From Rubrivivax sp. (GTDB lineage Bacteria > Pseudomonadota > Gammaproteobacteria > Burkholderiales > Burkholderiaceae_C): a stretch of DNA of 64,000 nucleotides. Positions 52,661-62,411 of the stretch are shown here, in pieces. The position numbers were made by a program, and so were the translations under genes. The stretch covers positions 98,917 through 162,916 of the forward strand of contig JAHCKS010000002.1 in assembly GCA_026125665.1 (NCBI GenBank), in the 5' to 3' direction. Every line of letters starts with the position of its first letter. The stretch's first letter is position 1. The notes under the pieces are model-generated. The model made no database searches, was not told the origin of the DNA, and saw only the letters and a list, made by a program, of their open reading frames with translations.

Positions 52661-53356
52661 ATGCAAGCGAAGGATGTCATGACGACCGCGGTCGTCACCG
52701 TGGGCCCCGATACGCCCGTCACCGAGATCGCACAGCGGCTCGTCGAGCGGCGGATCAGCGCCGTCCCGGTCGTCGATGATGATGGGCGGCCGTTGGGCAT
52801 CGTCAGCGAAGGCGACCTGATGCGGCGCCCGGAAATCGAGGGCCAGCGCCATCCTTCTTGGTGGCTGGCGCTGGTGGCGGACCCGGTCGACAAGGCGATC
52901 GAGTACCTGAAGGCGCATGGCGGCCAGGCACACGAGGTGATGACGCGCACGCTCGTCAGCGTCGACGAAGATGCCTCGCTCGAGCAGATCGCTGCGCTGC
53001 TCGAGAAGCACGGGATCAAGCGCGTGCCGGTGCTGCGCGACGGCAAACTCGTCGGCATCGTCAGCCGTGCCGATCTGCTGCGCGGCGTCGCGGTGCGGCA
53101 GGGCGCGCCGCAACTTTCGGCAGACGTCGCCGGGTTGCGCGAACGTGTCGCCGCGGAGATCAGCGCCACCGGCGTTCGCGGCGAGTTCGTGAACGTCATC
53201 GTTTCCGGCGGAGTCGTGTCCCTATGGGGCGCGACGTTCTCGGACGAGGAGCGCGAAGCCGCGGGGCTTGCCGCCTCGCGAGCGGCGGGCATTCGCCGCG
53301 TCGAGAACAACCTCGGTGTCTTCACGCCATCGACGCGCACCATGTTGTGGGAGTAG
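52661..53356 (+). CDS. CBS-pair / BON domain protein
   Basis: A 231-residue protein with two CBS motifs (VMTTAVVTVGPDTPVTEIA and VMTRTLVSVDEDASLEQIA) making one Bateman module, followed by a C-terminal BON-like domain (FVNVIVSGGVVSLWGATFSD). CBS modules bind adenine nucleotides and sense energy state. The ATG at 52661 has a GGAG motif nine bases upstream. It is probably an energy-sensing regulator in the stress cluster. Confidence 0.83.
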   Translation: MQAKDVMTTAVVTVGPDTPVTEIAQRLVERRISAVPVVDDDGRPLGIVSEGDLMRRPEIEGQRHPSWWLALVADPVDKAIEYLKAHGGQAHEVMTRTLVSVDEDASLEQIAALLEKHGIKRVPVLRDGKLVGIVSRADLLRGVAVRQGAPQLSADVAGLRERVAAEISATGVRGEFVNVIVSGGVVSLWGATFSDEEREAAGLAASRAAGIRRVENNLGVFTPSTRTMLWE

Positions 53357-53397
53357 TCCCATGGCAGCTGCGCCGTCACATCTGAAGGGGTTGCACC

Positions 53398-54456
53398 ATG
53401 CCCGAATACCAGCCTGAAGACTTCGTCGACGAGCTGCGCAGGCGCGCCGCCGAGCTGGGCGGCCGACGCATCGCCATCTATGCCGTGGGCGCGCTGCTGT
53501 TGTTCGCCCTGTGGTCGACCTGGTTCACGGTACAGCCCGAGGAGACCGGCATCGTGCAGCGCTTCGGCGCGGTCTCGCGCACCGTGAGTCCGGGTCTGCA
53601 CTTTAAGTTTCCCGTCGGAATCGAGAGCGTCCGGTTCGTGCCCACGGCGCGGGTCCTGAAGGAGGAGTTCGGGTTCGGCACGGCCTTCGCTGGCACGAGC
53701 GGGCGCACGCAGTACGCAGGCGACAGGAAGGCCTTCAAGGATGTGTCGCTGATGCTCACCGGAGACCTGAACGTCATCGACGTGCAGTGGATCGTGCAGT
53801 ACCGGATCGAGGACCCCGTGCGCTATCTCTTCTGGGTCCGCGAGCCCCAGCAGACCATCCGGGACGTTGCCGAGGCGGTCATGCGCCGGGTCGTGGGCAA
53901 CCGGCTGGGCAGCGACGTCCTCACCGTGGGCCGGGTGGCGGTGTCCACCGAAGTCAAGGAGGAGATGCAGAAGATCCTCGGCGAGTACGAAACGGGCGTT
54001 CGCCTGGTGACGGTGGAGCTGCAGGACGTGACGCCACCGGACCCGGTCAAGCCTGCCTTCAACGAGGTGAACGAGGCGCGCCAGGACCGCGAGCGCACGA
54101 TCAACCAGGCGCAGGAACAGGCCAATCGGGAGATTCCCAAGGCGCGCGGCGAAGCGGCGCGCACCATCACCGAGGCGGATGGTTATGCCGTCGAGCGGGT
54201 CAACCGCGCCAACGGCGAGGCGGCCCGGTTCCGGGCGGTGCTCGCCGAGTACGTGCGTGCTCCGGAAGTCACGCGGCGGCGGCTGTACCTCGAGGCCGTG
54301 GGTACGGTCCTGCCCGAGGCCGGCGCGCTGTACGTCGTCGATGGCGACCAGAAGGCCCTGCTGCCCTGGCTGCGCCTGGAGTCGGGGCAGCCGACAGGCC
54401 CAGCTGGCAAGGGCAGCGGCACGGCAGAAGCCGTCAAGGAAGGGAAGCAACCATGA
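53398..54456 (+). CDS. hflK: HflK-like SPFH-domain membrane protein
   Basis: A 352-residue SPFH/band-7 protein. A single N-terminal transmembrane segment (IAIYAVGALLLFALWSTWF) is followed by the prohibitin-like core (PEETGIVQRFGAVSRTVSPG, LNVIDVQWIVQYRIED). A coiled-coil tail from ~230 is rich in Glu/Gln/Ala (RTINQAQEQANREIPKARGE). HflK forms a complex with HflC that restrains FtsH protease in the inner membrane. It overlaps the next gene by four bases. The genome presumably also has a housekeeping hflKC copy. Confidence 0.85.
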   Translation: MPEYQPEDFVDELRRRAAELGGRRIAIYAVGALLLFALWSTWFTVQPEETGIVQRFGAVSRTVSPGLHFKFPVGIESVRFVPTARVLKEEFGFGTAFAGTSGRTQYAGDRKAFKDVSLMLTGDLNVIDVQWIVQYRIEDPVRYLFWVREPQQTIRDVAEAVMRRVVGNRLGSDVLTVGRVAVSTEVKEEMQKILGEYETGVRLVTVELQDVTPPDPVKPAFNEVNEARQDRERTINQAQEQANREIPKARGEAARTITEADGYAVERVNRANGEAARFRAVLAEYVRAPEVTRRRLYLEAVGTVLPEAGALYVVDGDQKALLPWLRLESGQPTGPAGKGSGTAEAVKEGKQP

Positions 54457-55430
54457 GGCAATCACTGACCGTCGGCCTGGCGCTCCTCGCGCTCGGCACC
54501 GTCGTCGCCTTCTCCGAGACCTTCTACACGCTGGAGGAAGGCGAGCAGGCGGTCATCGTCCAGTTCGGGCGACCCGTGGGAGCGCCCGTCACGGATGCCG
54601 GGCTGCACTTGAAGCTTCCGTTCGTGCAGGAGGCGCGCCGCTTCGAGAAGCGCCTGCTGGTGTGGGACGGCGACCCGAACCAGATTCCCACCAAAGGGCG
54701 GGAGTTCATCTGGGTCGATACCACGGCCCGCTGGCGCATCGCCGACGCGCGCAAGTTCCTCGAAAGCGTCGCCACCGAGGCCGGCGCCCGTTCGCGCCTG
54801 AACGACATCATCGACTCGGTGGTGCGCGACCAGGTCTCCGGCAGCGAGCTCGTCGAACTGGTGCGCAGCGCCTCCTGGGAAGTGCCGAAGGGCGAAGTGC
54901 TGGAGGAGGTTCCGGCCGAGGTGCGCGAGGAGCTGAAGAAGGAGGTGGTGCGTGGACGCGAGGAGATCACGAGAACGATCCTGGCCGAGGCGCGCAAGGT
55001 CATGCCCCAATACGGCATCGAGCTCGTGGACGTGCGCATCAAGCGGCTGGACTACATCGAAAGCGTGCGCGAGAAGGTGTACGCCCGGATGACCTCGGAG
55101 CGCAAGCGCATCGCCGCGCGGTTCCGCTCGGAAGGCGAAGGCCGCAGCGCCGAGATCCTCGGCACGATGGAGAAGGAGCTGCGACAGATCCGCTCCACCG
55201 CCTACCGGCAGGTGCAGGAAACAAGGGGCAAGGCCGATGCGCTGGCCACGCGCATCTACGGGGCGGCGTACGGCGCCGACCCGGAGTTCTATGCCTTCGC
55301 GCGGACGCTGGAGACGTACAAGGAGGGCAAGCACGGGAACTCGGTGGTCATCCTCACTACCGACAGCGACTACTACCGCTACCTGAAGCGCTCCGGCATG
55401 GCACCGGCAGCCCGGTCGACTCCGCGGTGA
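54453..55430 (+). CDS. hflC: HflC-like SPFH-domain membrane protein
   Basis: A 325-residue SPFH protein of the HflC type: N-terminal helix (LTVGLALLALGTVVAF), then EEGEQAVIVQFGRPVG and a long coiled-coil region (ARMTSERKRIAARFRSEGEG). The final part contains EFYAFARTLETYKE. Its start overlaps the hflK-like stop by four bases. HflC pairs with HflK to form the FtsH-regulating ring; the ftsH gene itself lies 7 kb downstream in the same cluster. Confidence 0.85.
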   Translation: MRQSLTVGLALLALGTVVAFSETFYTLEEGEQAVIVQFGRPVGAPVTDAGLHLKLPFVQEARRFEKRLLVWDGDPNQIPTKGREFIWVDTTARWRIADARKFLESVATEAGARSRLNDIIDSVVRDQVSGSELVELVRSASWEVPKGEVLEEVPAEVREELKKEVVRGREEITRTILAEARKVMPQYGIELVDVRIKRLDYIESVREKVYARMTSERKRIAARFRSEGEGRSAEILGTMEKELRQIRSTAYRQVQETRGKADALATRIYGAAYGADPEFYAFARTLETYKEGKHGNSVVILTTDSDYYRYLKRSGMAPAARSTPR

Positions 55431-55467
55431 CGGGTCCGATGAATCCGTTCCGTCAGGGCAGCGCAGA

Positions 55468-58428
55468 ATGAACCCGGGCATGCTCCTCGCCGGTGCGCTC
55501 TTCGACATGGACGGCGTGCTCACCCGCACCGCGGCCATGCACGCCGCGGCGTGGAAGGAGCTGTTCGACGATTTCCTGCGGCGCCGCGCGGCACCCGGCG
55601 GCCGAGCGTGGCGCCCCTTCGACGCCGACGCCGACTATCGAGCCTACGTCGACGGCAAACCGCGCCGCGAGGGCGTGCGCAGCTTCATCGCCTCGCGCCA
55701 CATCGAGCTGCCAGAGGGCGAGGGTGACGCTGCGCCCGAGGCAGACACGGTGGTCGGTCTGGGCCAGCGCAAGGATGCGCTGTTCGAAGCGCGACTGCGC
55801 CGCGAAGGGGTGCAGACGTTCGCGACGACGCTGGCACTGGTGCGTGCGCTGCGCGCACACGGCGTGAAGACCGCAGTGGTCACGTCAAGCCGCCATGGGC
55901 GCGGGATCCTCGCCGCCGCGGGCATCGACGCGCTGTTCGACGCGCGCATCGACGGCCTCGACATCGAGGCTCGCGCTCTGCGCGGCAAGCCCGATCCCGA
56001 TGCGTTTCTGGCCGCTGCCGCCGCACTCGGCGTGCCTGCCGAACGTTGCGCGGTCTTCGAGGACGCGAGTGCCGGCGTCGAGGCCGGGCGGCGCGGCGGA
56101 TTTGGGCTGGTCGTGGGCGTCGATCGCGGCGGCAACCGCCGGGCACTCGCCGAACACGGGGCCGATCTGGTGGTCGACGACCTGGCCGCACTGGGTGTCG
56201 AGCAGCTCGAAGCGCGCCTGCGCGCCGCCGCGCGCGCACCGGTGCGCAGCGGCGTCGCGTGGCGGGTCGAGCAGGAAGGATTCGACCGCGCCCGCGAGCA
56301 CGCGATGGAGAGCCTGTTCGCGGTCGGCAACGGTTACCTCGGTGTGCGCGGCGCGCTGGACAGTCCGCTCGCCGGCTCGCAGGGTGATCTCTTCATCGCG
56401 GGGATCTACGACCGAAAACGCCCGGAGCTGCCGTATTCGGAGCCAGAGTTCCTCGATCGCGGACGCGGCGACTACGCGTACAGCGAGATCGTTCCGCTGC
56501 CGTTTCCGTTTGGCGTGCGCATCTCGGCAGCGGGCCAGAACCTCGACCTCGCCGGCACACGCTGGCGCGCGCAGCGCCGCGTGCTCGATCTCGCGCAAGG
56601 CGTGCTGCACACCGAGGCCGAGTTCGATGGCGGCGACGGTGGCCGTGTGCGACTGCGCGCGCGCCGCTGCGCGTCGCTTGCCGATCCGCACCTGCTGGTG
56701 CAGGAGGTGGTCGTCGAAGCCGACGCCGAGATCACGCTCGACACTTCGCTCATCGTGCCTGGCCTGCTCGACCGGCACCCGCATCTGGTGCCGCTCGACG
56801 TGGGAGAGGAAACGGCGACGATCGAACGACTGTGCTTCCGCACCCGGGCATCGGGCTACGAGATCTGTATCGCCGCGCGAACGACTCTGGTGGGCAGCGG
56901 CCGCGACGGTACGCGCTGGACAGTGGCAGCGCAGGCGGGAACGCCGCTGGCTCTGCGGCGCTACGTGGTGGTGTTCAGCAGCCGCGACGTCGCAGACCCT
57001 CACGCTGCAGCCGCGGCGCGCGTGCGCGAACTGCGCTGGGACGACTTCGATGCCGCCTTCGCTACCCATGCCGCACGCTGGGACGAGCTCTGGGACCAGG
57101 CGGACATCCGCGTCGCCGGCGCAGCGGCAGCGGAGCAAGCGCTGCGCTTCAACAGCTACCACCTGCTGATCGCCGCCGGCACCGACCCGCGCGTCTCGGT
57201 CGGCGCCCGCTCGCTGACCGGCCGGGCCTACGAAGGGCACGTCTTCTGGGACGTGGAGATCTTCATGCTGCCGTTCTACCTGCACGTCGCGCCCGAGCGC
57301 GCGCGCAGCCTAATGCTGTACCGCTTCCACACCCTCGCCGGGGCGCGCCGACGGGCGTGCGAGCTGGGTTTTCGCGGCGCCTGCTACGCGTGGGAGTCGA
57401 CGGTGACCGGCGATGACGCCACGCCGCGCGCGATCTGGCTGAAGACGACGGGCAAGGAGATACCGATCTTCACCGGGACGCAGCAGGTGCACGTCACCGC
57501 CGACGTCGCCTACGGCCTGTGCCGCTACTGGGAAGCCACCGGTGACGCAGCCCTGATGCGCGACGCGGGCGCCGAGATCCTGGTCGAGACGGCGCGCTTC
57601 TGGGCCAGCCGGGTCACCGCGGAGGGCGCGCGGTATCACATCCGCGGAGTGGTCGGGCCCGACGAATACCACCACTCGGTCAACGACAACGCCTACACGA
57701 ACTGGATGGCGCGCCACAACCTGCAGCAGGCCGCGCGCGCCTGCGCCTGGCTGGCGCGCGAGCACCGCGCGCAGTGGGGGGCGCTGGCCGAGCGCTGCGC
57801 ACTCGGCCGCAACGAACCCGACGAGTGGCGCGAAACAGCCAGCGGGCTTTTCTGCCCCGGCCCCGATGCACGCGGCGTGATCGAGCAGTTCGAAGGCTTC
57901 TTCGATCTCGGCGACTACGCCCTTGCCGATGACGAGCGCTTCAGGCCGCCGGTCAGCCGGCTCTTCGAGTGGGACCGCATCAACCGGTTGAAGGTCATCA
58001 AGCAGGCCGACGTGCTGATGCTGATGCACCTGTTCCCGGATGCCTTCCCACGGGAGGTGGTGGCGGCCAACTACCGCTACTACGAGCCGCTGACCGACCA
58101 TGGCAGCAGCCTGTCGCCGGCGATCCATGCCGCCATCGCCGCGCGGCTCGGGCTGCGAGAGGACGCTGAGCGCTACTGGCGCCAGAGCCTCTGGCTCGAC
58201 CTTTCGAACAAGATGGGAAACAGCGTGCTCGGCGTGCACCCGGCGGCGATGGGTGGCGCCTGGCAGGCGCTGGTGTTCGGATTTCTCGATGTCCGCCTCG
58301 ACGAGGACGGCGCGCATGCCGGGGACGGCGCGTACCTGCTGGAAGGCTGCGATGCGGTCACCTTCTCGCTAGCGTATCGCGGGCAGCGGCACGCGCTGAA
58401 CGTGGCGCGAAGGGAGCCAGCGCGATGA
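55468..58428 (+). CDS. Beta-phosphoglucomutase / GH65 disaccharide phosphorylase fusion
   Basis: A 986-residue bifunctional enzyme. Residues ~8-250 are a HAD beta-phosphoglucomutase: nucleophile D13 with D15 in FDMDGVLT, and later VVTSSRHG and CAVFEDASAG motifs. From ~265 the rest is a glycoside hydrolase 65 phosphorylase, with the catalytic Glu in GPDEYHHSV (~residue 733). It should split trehalose, maltose or kojibiose with phosphate and convert beta-glucose-1-phosphate to glucose-6-phosphate. It starts 37 bases after the HflC-like gene. It overlaps the USP gene by four bases. Confidence 0.9.
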   Translation: MNPGMLLAGALFDMDGVLTRTAAMHAAAWKELFDDFLRRRAAPGGRAWRPFDADADYRAYVDGKPRREGVRSFIASRHIELPEGEGDAAPEADTVVGLGQRKDALFEARLRREGVQTFATTLALVRALRAHGVKTAVVTSSRHGRGILAAAGIDALFDARIDGLDIEARALRGKPDPDAFLAAAAALGVPAERCAVFEDASAGVEAGRRGGFGLVVGVDRGGNRRALAEHGADLVVDDLAALGVEQLEARLRAAARAPVRSGVAWRVEQEGFDRAREHAMESLFAVGNGYLGVRGALDSPLAGSQGDLFIAGIYDRKRPELPYSEPEFLDRGRGDYAYSEIVPLPFPFGVRISAAGQNLDLAGTRWRAQRRVLDLAQGVLHTEAEFDGGDGGRVRLRARRCASLADPHLLVQEVVVEADAEITLDTSLIVPGLLDRHPHLVPLDVGEETATIERLCFRTRASGYEICIAARTTLVGSGRDGTRWTVAAQAGTPLALRRYVVVFSSRDVADPHAAAAARVRELRWDDFDAAFATHAARWDELWDQADIRVAGAAAAEQALRFNSYHLLIAAGTDPRVSVGARSLTGRAYEGHVFWDVEIFMLPFYLHVAPERARSLMLYRFHTLAGARRRACELGFRGACYAWESTVTGDDATPRAIWLKTTGKEIPIFTGTQQVHVTADVAYGLCRYWEATGDAALMRDAGAEILVETARFWASRVTAEGARYHIRGVVGPDEYHHSVNDNAYTNWMARHNLQQAARACAWLAREHRAQWGALAERCALGRNEPDEWRETASGLFCPGPDARGVIEQFEGFFDLGDYALADDERFRPPVSRLFEWDRINRLKVIKQADVLMLMHLFPDAFPREVVAANYRYYEPLTDHGSSLSPAIHAAIAARLGLREDAERYWRQSLWLDLSNKMGNSVLGVHPAAMGGAWQALVFGFLDVRLDEDGAHAGDGAYLLEGCDAVTFSLAYRGQRHALNVARREPAR

Positions 58429-59366
58429 CAGCACCCCCGCAAGGCACCATGAAGACCTTCGGCTCGATCCTGCTGCCGCTGGACGGCTCGGCGAGCGGGG
58501 CGCAAGGCATCGGTTGCGCGGCCTGGCTGGCCGACCAGCTCGGCGCGACGCTGCATGTGTTGAGCGCGACACCGAAGCCCTTGCCGCCGGCGCAGGCACT
58601 CGAGGAGCTGCGGGTGCCCGAACGGCAGCGCGCGCGCGTCTCGCTGCACCAGCCCGCGGCCGATCCGCCAAGCGCGGTGCTCGAGGCGATTCGCGCGCAC
58701 GCCGTCGATCTCGTCGTGATCAGCGCCCGTGGCGAGTCGGCGCGAGCGGGCGACGAACTGGCCGGGCTGGTCGGCCACGTGGCACGCGCGGTCATCGAAC
58801 AGAGCGACGCACCCGTCGTGCTGCTGCCGCCGCGCTACCGCGAAGCGCTGCCCTGGGAGTCGATCCTGGTGCCGACCAGCGGCGAAGCCGCCGCGGACGA
58901 GGCGATCGTGGTTGCCGTGCGCCTGGCGCATGCGATCGGGCTGAAGGTGGTGGTGGCGCATTGCGTCGATCACGCCGCCGAAGCCGAAGCGGCGGCGCTG
59001 TCGTCGTACGCGGACGCGCCGCACCACGAGTACCCGCGCCGGCTGCAGGAAATGCTCGACCGCGCCGTGGCCTGTTGCTCGCGCGAGCAGTGCAGCAGGG
59101 TCGGGGATGTCGTGATGTGCCGCGGCGAGGTGACGCAGGAAGTAATAGAGCTTGTCCGGAAGAGACGGAGCAGCTTGGTCGCGCTCGGCTGGCACGGCGA
59201 CTTCGCCACCGGGCATGCCCAGGTCGTGAAGCGGCTTCTCGGCGCGCTGACCTGCCCGCTGCTGATGGTCACGGCGGTGGATCGCGCGCCGTTCGCACTG
59301 CACGTCGGTGACACGCTCGAAGCGCGGGCGGCGTCCGGCGCGCCCCGGCCACTGTCGCAGCCGTGA
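58425..59366 (+). CDS. uspA: Universal stress protein with two USP domains
   Basis: A 313-residue tandem universal stress protein. The first domain runs from SILLPLDGSA; the nucleotide-binding end (GHVARAVIEQSDAPVVLLPP) closes it. A second domain begins with ESILVPTSGEAAADEA. USPs are induced in stationary phase and low oxygen and bind ATP. The ATG at 58425 overlaps the previous stop; a Met at 58449 begins MKTFGS and is the more usual start. It is central to the stress cluster. Confidence 0.85.
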   Translation: MTAPPQGTMKTFGSILLPLDGSASGAQGIGCAAWLADQLGATLHVLSATPKPLPPAQALEELRVPERQRARVSLHQPAADPPSAVLEAIRAHAVDLVVISARGESARAGDELAGLVGHVARAVIEQSDAPVVLLPPRYREALPWESILVPTSGEAAADEAIVVAVRLAHAIGLKVVVAHCVDHAAEAEAAALSSYADAPHHEYPRRLQEMLDRAVACCSREQCSRVGDVVMCRGEVTQEVIELVRKRRSSLVALGWHGDFATGHAQVVKRLLGALTCPLLMVTAVDRAPFALHVGDTLEARAASGAPRPLSQP

Positions 59367-59416
59367 GCCCCGTGGGCACTGGACTTCACATCGAAAGCAC
59401 CGGTCTTCCATTGAAC

Positions 59417-61216
59417 ATGCGCATCCTGGCCCTGAACGCCGGCAGTTCCACACTGAAGGCAGGCGTGTTCGACATGCCTTCGGCGCACGCTCTGGTCGAA
59501 GTCACCGTCGACTGCGGCGTGATCGACGACGCCGCGCTCGACCGCATCGAGCAGCGCCTCGCCGACGCAGGAATCGCCGTGAAGACGCTCGACGCGGTGG
59601 CCCATCGGGTGGCGCACGGCGGGCCGCGGCTGCGCGAGGCGGTGCGCATCGACGACGAGGCCGAGCGCGAGATCGAACGCGCGGCGGTCTGGGTGCCGCA
59701 GCACAACCCGGTGGCGCTGGCCGGCATCCGGCTCGCGCGCCGGCGCTGGCCCGGCCTCGCGCAGGTGGCCGTGTTCGACACGACGTTCCATGCCACCTTG
59801 CCCGAGCACGCCGCGTTGTATGCGGTGCCGCAGGCGTGGCGCGACGCCGGAGTGCGGCGCTACGGCTTCCACGGCATGGCGCACCAGCACGTGATGGAAG
59901 CCGCCGCCGCCGCGCTCGAGCGCGACGCGAACACGCTGCGCATCGTCAGCTGCCACATCGGCAACGGCGCGAGCGTTTGCGCGATCGATCGCGGCCGCTC
60001 GGTCGACACGTCGATGGGCCTGACGGCGCTCGAGGGGCTGATCATGGGCACGCGCAGCGGCGACGTCGACCCGGGAGCCGTCCTCTTCGTCTCCAAGCAC
60101 CTCGGGCTGGCAGCAGCCGAGGTCGAGCGGGCGCTGTACGAGGACAGCGGCCTCAAGGCCTTGTCCGGCGCCGGCGGCGACCTGCGCGACGTCGAACGCC
60201 GCGCCGCCGAAGGCCACGCCGACGCACAGACAGCGCTGCGGGCCTACGCCTACCGGGTGCGCAAGACGATCGGCGCCTACGCAGCCGCGCTGGGCGGCAT
60301 CGACGTGCTGGCCTTCACCGGTGGCGCCGGCGAGAACTCGCCCGCGCTGCGCCGGCGCATCGTCGACGGCCTGGAGTTCCTCGGCGTGCGGCTCGACGAG
60401 GACCGCAACAACGCCTATCGGGCGGCCGAGACGCCCATGGCGGCGCTGCAGCCGGACAACGCGCCGGTCGTGGTGCTGGCCGTGCACGCCGAGGAGCAGG
60501 CGATGATCGCCCGCGCGGCGCAGGGCGCGCTGAGCGGGGGCTCGGTGCCGGCAACCGCACCGGTGGCGATCCCGGTGGCGGTGTCGGCGCATCACGTCCA
60601 CCTGACGCAGGAAACCGTCGAGAGGCTCTTCGGTGCCGGGCACGCGCTGCAGGTCCGGCAGCCGCTGACTCAGCCGGGCTTCTGGGCGGCCGAGGAGACT
60701 GTCGCGGTGGCCGGGCCGCGCGGGCGGCTCGAGCGCGTACGCGTGCTCGGCCCCTGCCGCAGCCGCAACCAGATCGAGCTGAGCCGCACCGAGGCCATTC
60801 GCCTCGGCATCGACGCACCGCTGCGCCTGTCCGGGCATCTGGACGGCACACCGGAGGTGACCTTGATCGGTCCTTCCGGCAGCGTCCGCACCGACGGCGC
60901 CATCGTCGCGCAGCGGCATCTGCACCTCGCGCCGGCCGACGCGGCGCGCCTGGGCGTCGAGGCCGGCCAGGAAGTCGACCTGGAACTCGACACTGCGCGC
61001 GCCACCGTGCTGCGGCACGTGGCGCTGCGCCTGGCCGACGACGCGGTGCTCGAGGTGCACCTCGACACCGACGAAGCCAACGCGGCAGGCCTGAGCGGCG
61101 ACGCGGAAGGCGTGCTGCGACGTTGCCCAGGCTGCGCGGCCCGGCTGCGCGCCGTTCATCCCACCGCGGCGCACTGCGCGCCGACTGCTCGAGGAGCTCG
61201 CAATGATCAGACGTGA
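59417..61216 (+). CDS. ackA-pduL: Acetate kinase fused to a PduL phosphotransacylase
   Basis: A 599-residue fusion (start ATG 59417; a GTG at 59363 would add 18 residues and overlap the USP stop). The N-terminal ~385 residues are acetate kinase: LALNAGSSTLKAGVFD, the HGG, GFHG, and GNGAS motifs. From ~395 a PduL-type phosphate acyltransferase follows: VSAHHVHLTQETVERLF, PGFWAAEETVAVAGPRG, the zinc-ligand QRHLHLAP and HLDTDEANA. Together they convert acetyl-CoA via acetyl-phosphate to acetate and ATP in one polypeptide. The thiolase gene overlaps its end by 14 bases. Confidence 0.85.
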   Translation: MRILALNAGSSTLKAGVFDMPSAHALVEVTVDCGVIDDAALDRIEQRLADAGIAVKTLDAVAHRVAHGGPRLREAVRIDDEAEREIERAAVWVPQHNPVALAGIRLARRRWPGLAQVAVFDTTFHATLPEHAALYAVPQAWRDAGVRRYGFHGMAHQHVMEAAAAALERDANTLRIVSCHIGNGASVCAIDRGRSVDTSMGLTALEGLIMGTRSGDVDPGAVLFVSKHLGLAAAEVERALYEDSGLKALSGAGGDLRDVERRAAEGHADAQTALRAYAYRVRKTIGAYAAALGGIDVLAFTGGAGENSPALRRRIVDGLEFLGVRLDEDRNNAYRAAETPMAALQPDNAPVVVLAVHAEEQAMIARAAQGALSGGSVPATAPVAIPVAVSAHHVHLTQETVERLFGAGHALQVRQPLTQPGFWAAEETVAVAGPRGRLERVRVLGPCRSRNQIELSRTEAIRLGIDAPLRLSGHLDGTPEVTLIGPSGSVRTDGAIVAQRHLHLAPADAARLGVEAGQEVDLELDTARATVLRHVALRLADDAVLEVHLDTDEANAAGLSGDAEGVLRRCPGCAARLRAVHPTAAHCAPTARGARNDQT

Positions 61217-62387
61217 GGTCGTGTTGTGCGCGGCGGTCCGCACCGCCATCGGAACCTACAGCGGAACGCTGAAGGACATGCCGGCCGTCGAACTGGGCGC
61301 CGTCGCGATCCGCGAGGCGCTGCGCCGAAGCGGCATCGGCGACGAGCATGTCAAAGCGCTCGTCATGGGCCACGTGATCCAGGCCGGTGCGGGCATGAAC
61401 CCGGCGCGGCAGGCCGGGATCAAGGCCGGGCTGCCGGTCGAGGTGCCGGCCATGACGGTCAATCGCGTCTGCGGCTCGGGGGCCCAGGCGGTGGTCTGCG
61501 CCGCGCTCGAGGTGCTCGCTGGCTCGGCGGATTGCGTGGTGGCCGGCGGCATGGAGAACATGGACCAGGCGCCGTACCTGCTGCCGCAAGGGCGCTGGGG
61601 CGCACGCATGGGCGATGCCGCGGTCCTCGACAGCATGCTGCGCGACGGCCTGAACGACGCCTTCAGCAGCCGGCACTCCGGCTGGCACACCGAGGATCTG
61701 GTGCTGCGCCTGGGCATCACGCGCGACGACCAGGACCGCTGGGCGCTGCGCTCGCAGCAGCGTTTTGCGGCGGCACAGGCGGCCGGCGACTTCGACGCCG
61801 AGACCGTCGCCGTGCAGGTGCAGGGCCGCAAGGGCCCGGTGAGCTTCGCGCGCGACGAACACAACCGGCCCGACACGACGATGGAGTCGCTTGCGCGGCT
61901 CAAGCCGGCGTTCCGCAAGGAGGGCACGATCACCGCGGGCAACGCACCGGGCCTGAACAGCGGTGCCGCGGCGATGATCGTCGCCGACCGCGCCTGGGCC
62001 GAGGCGCACGACCTGCCGGTGCAGGCGCGCCTCGTCGCCCACGGCATCGGCGCGGTGGATCCGAACCTCTTCGGTCTCGGGCCCCTTCCGGCCGTGCGGC
62101 AGGCGCTGGCGCGCGCCGGCTGGTCGGTGGCCGACGTGGACCGCGTCGAGATCAACGAGGCCTTTGCCGCGATCGCGCTGGCCTGCCAGCGCCAGCTGGG
62201 CTTCGCCGAGGATGTCGTCAACGTCGAAGGTGGCGCGATCGCCCACGGGCACCCGATAGGCGCCACCGGCGCGGTGCTGACCACACGGCTGCTGCACGCC
62301 ATGCAGCGCGCCGGACTGCGCCGCGGCATCGTCACGCTGTGCATCGGCGGAGGGCAGGCCGTGGCGCTGGCGATCGAACGGGTCTGA
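61203..62387 (+). CDS. phaA: Acetyl-CoA acetyltransferase (thiolase)
   Basis: A 394-residue thiolase. The acyl-enzyme Cys is in NRVCGSGAQ at about residue 88. The C-terminal motifs NEAFAAIAL, GGAIAHGHPIGATGA (catalytic His) and LCIGGGQAVAL (second Cys) are all present. It condenses two acetyl-CoA or cleaves acetoacetyl-CoA. It is the upstream step for PHB, acetoacetate or beta-oxidation. It overlaps the kinase-PduL gene by 14 bases and has a GAGGAG ribosome-binding site. With PduL it competes for or replenishes acetyl-CoA. Confidence 0.88.
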   Translation: MIRREVVLCAAVRTAIGTYSGTLKDMPAVELGAVAIREALRRSGIGDEHVKALVMGHVIQAGAGMNPARQAGIKAGLPVEVPAMTVNRVCGSGAQAVVCAALEVLAGSADCVVAGGMENMDQAPYLLPQGRWGARMGDAAVLDSMLRDGLNDAFSSRHSGWHTEDLVLRLGITRDDQDRWALRSQQRFAAAQAAGDFDAETVAVQVQGRKGPVSFARDEHNRPDTTMESLARLKPAFRKEGTITAGNAPGLNSGAAAMIVADRAWAEAHDLPVQARLVAHGIGAVDPNLFGLGPLPAVRQALARAGWSVADVDRVEINEAFAAIALACQRQLGFAEDVVNVEGGAIAHGHPIGATGAVLTTRLLHAMQRAGLRRGIVTLCIGGGQAVALAIERV

Positions 62388-62411
62388 GACACCACCGCGA
62401 CCGCAACTCCC

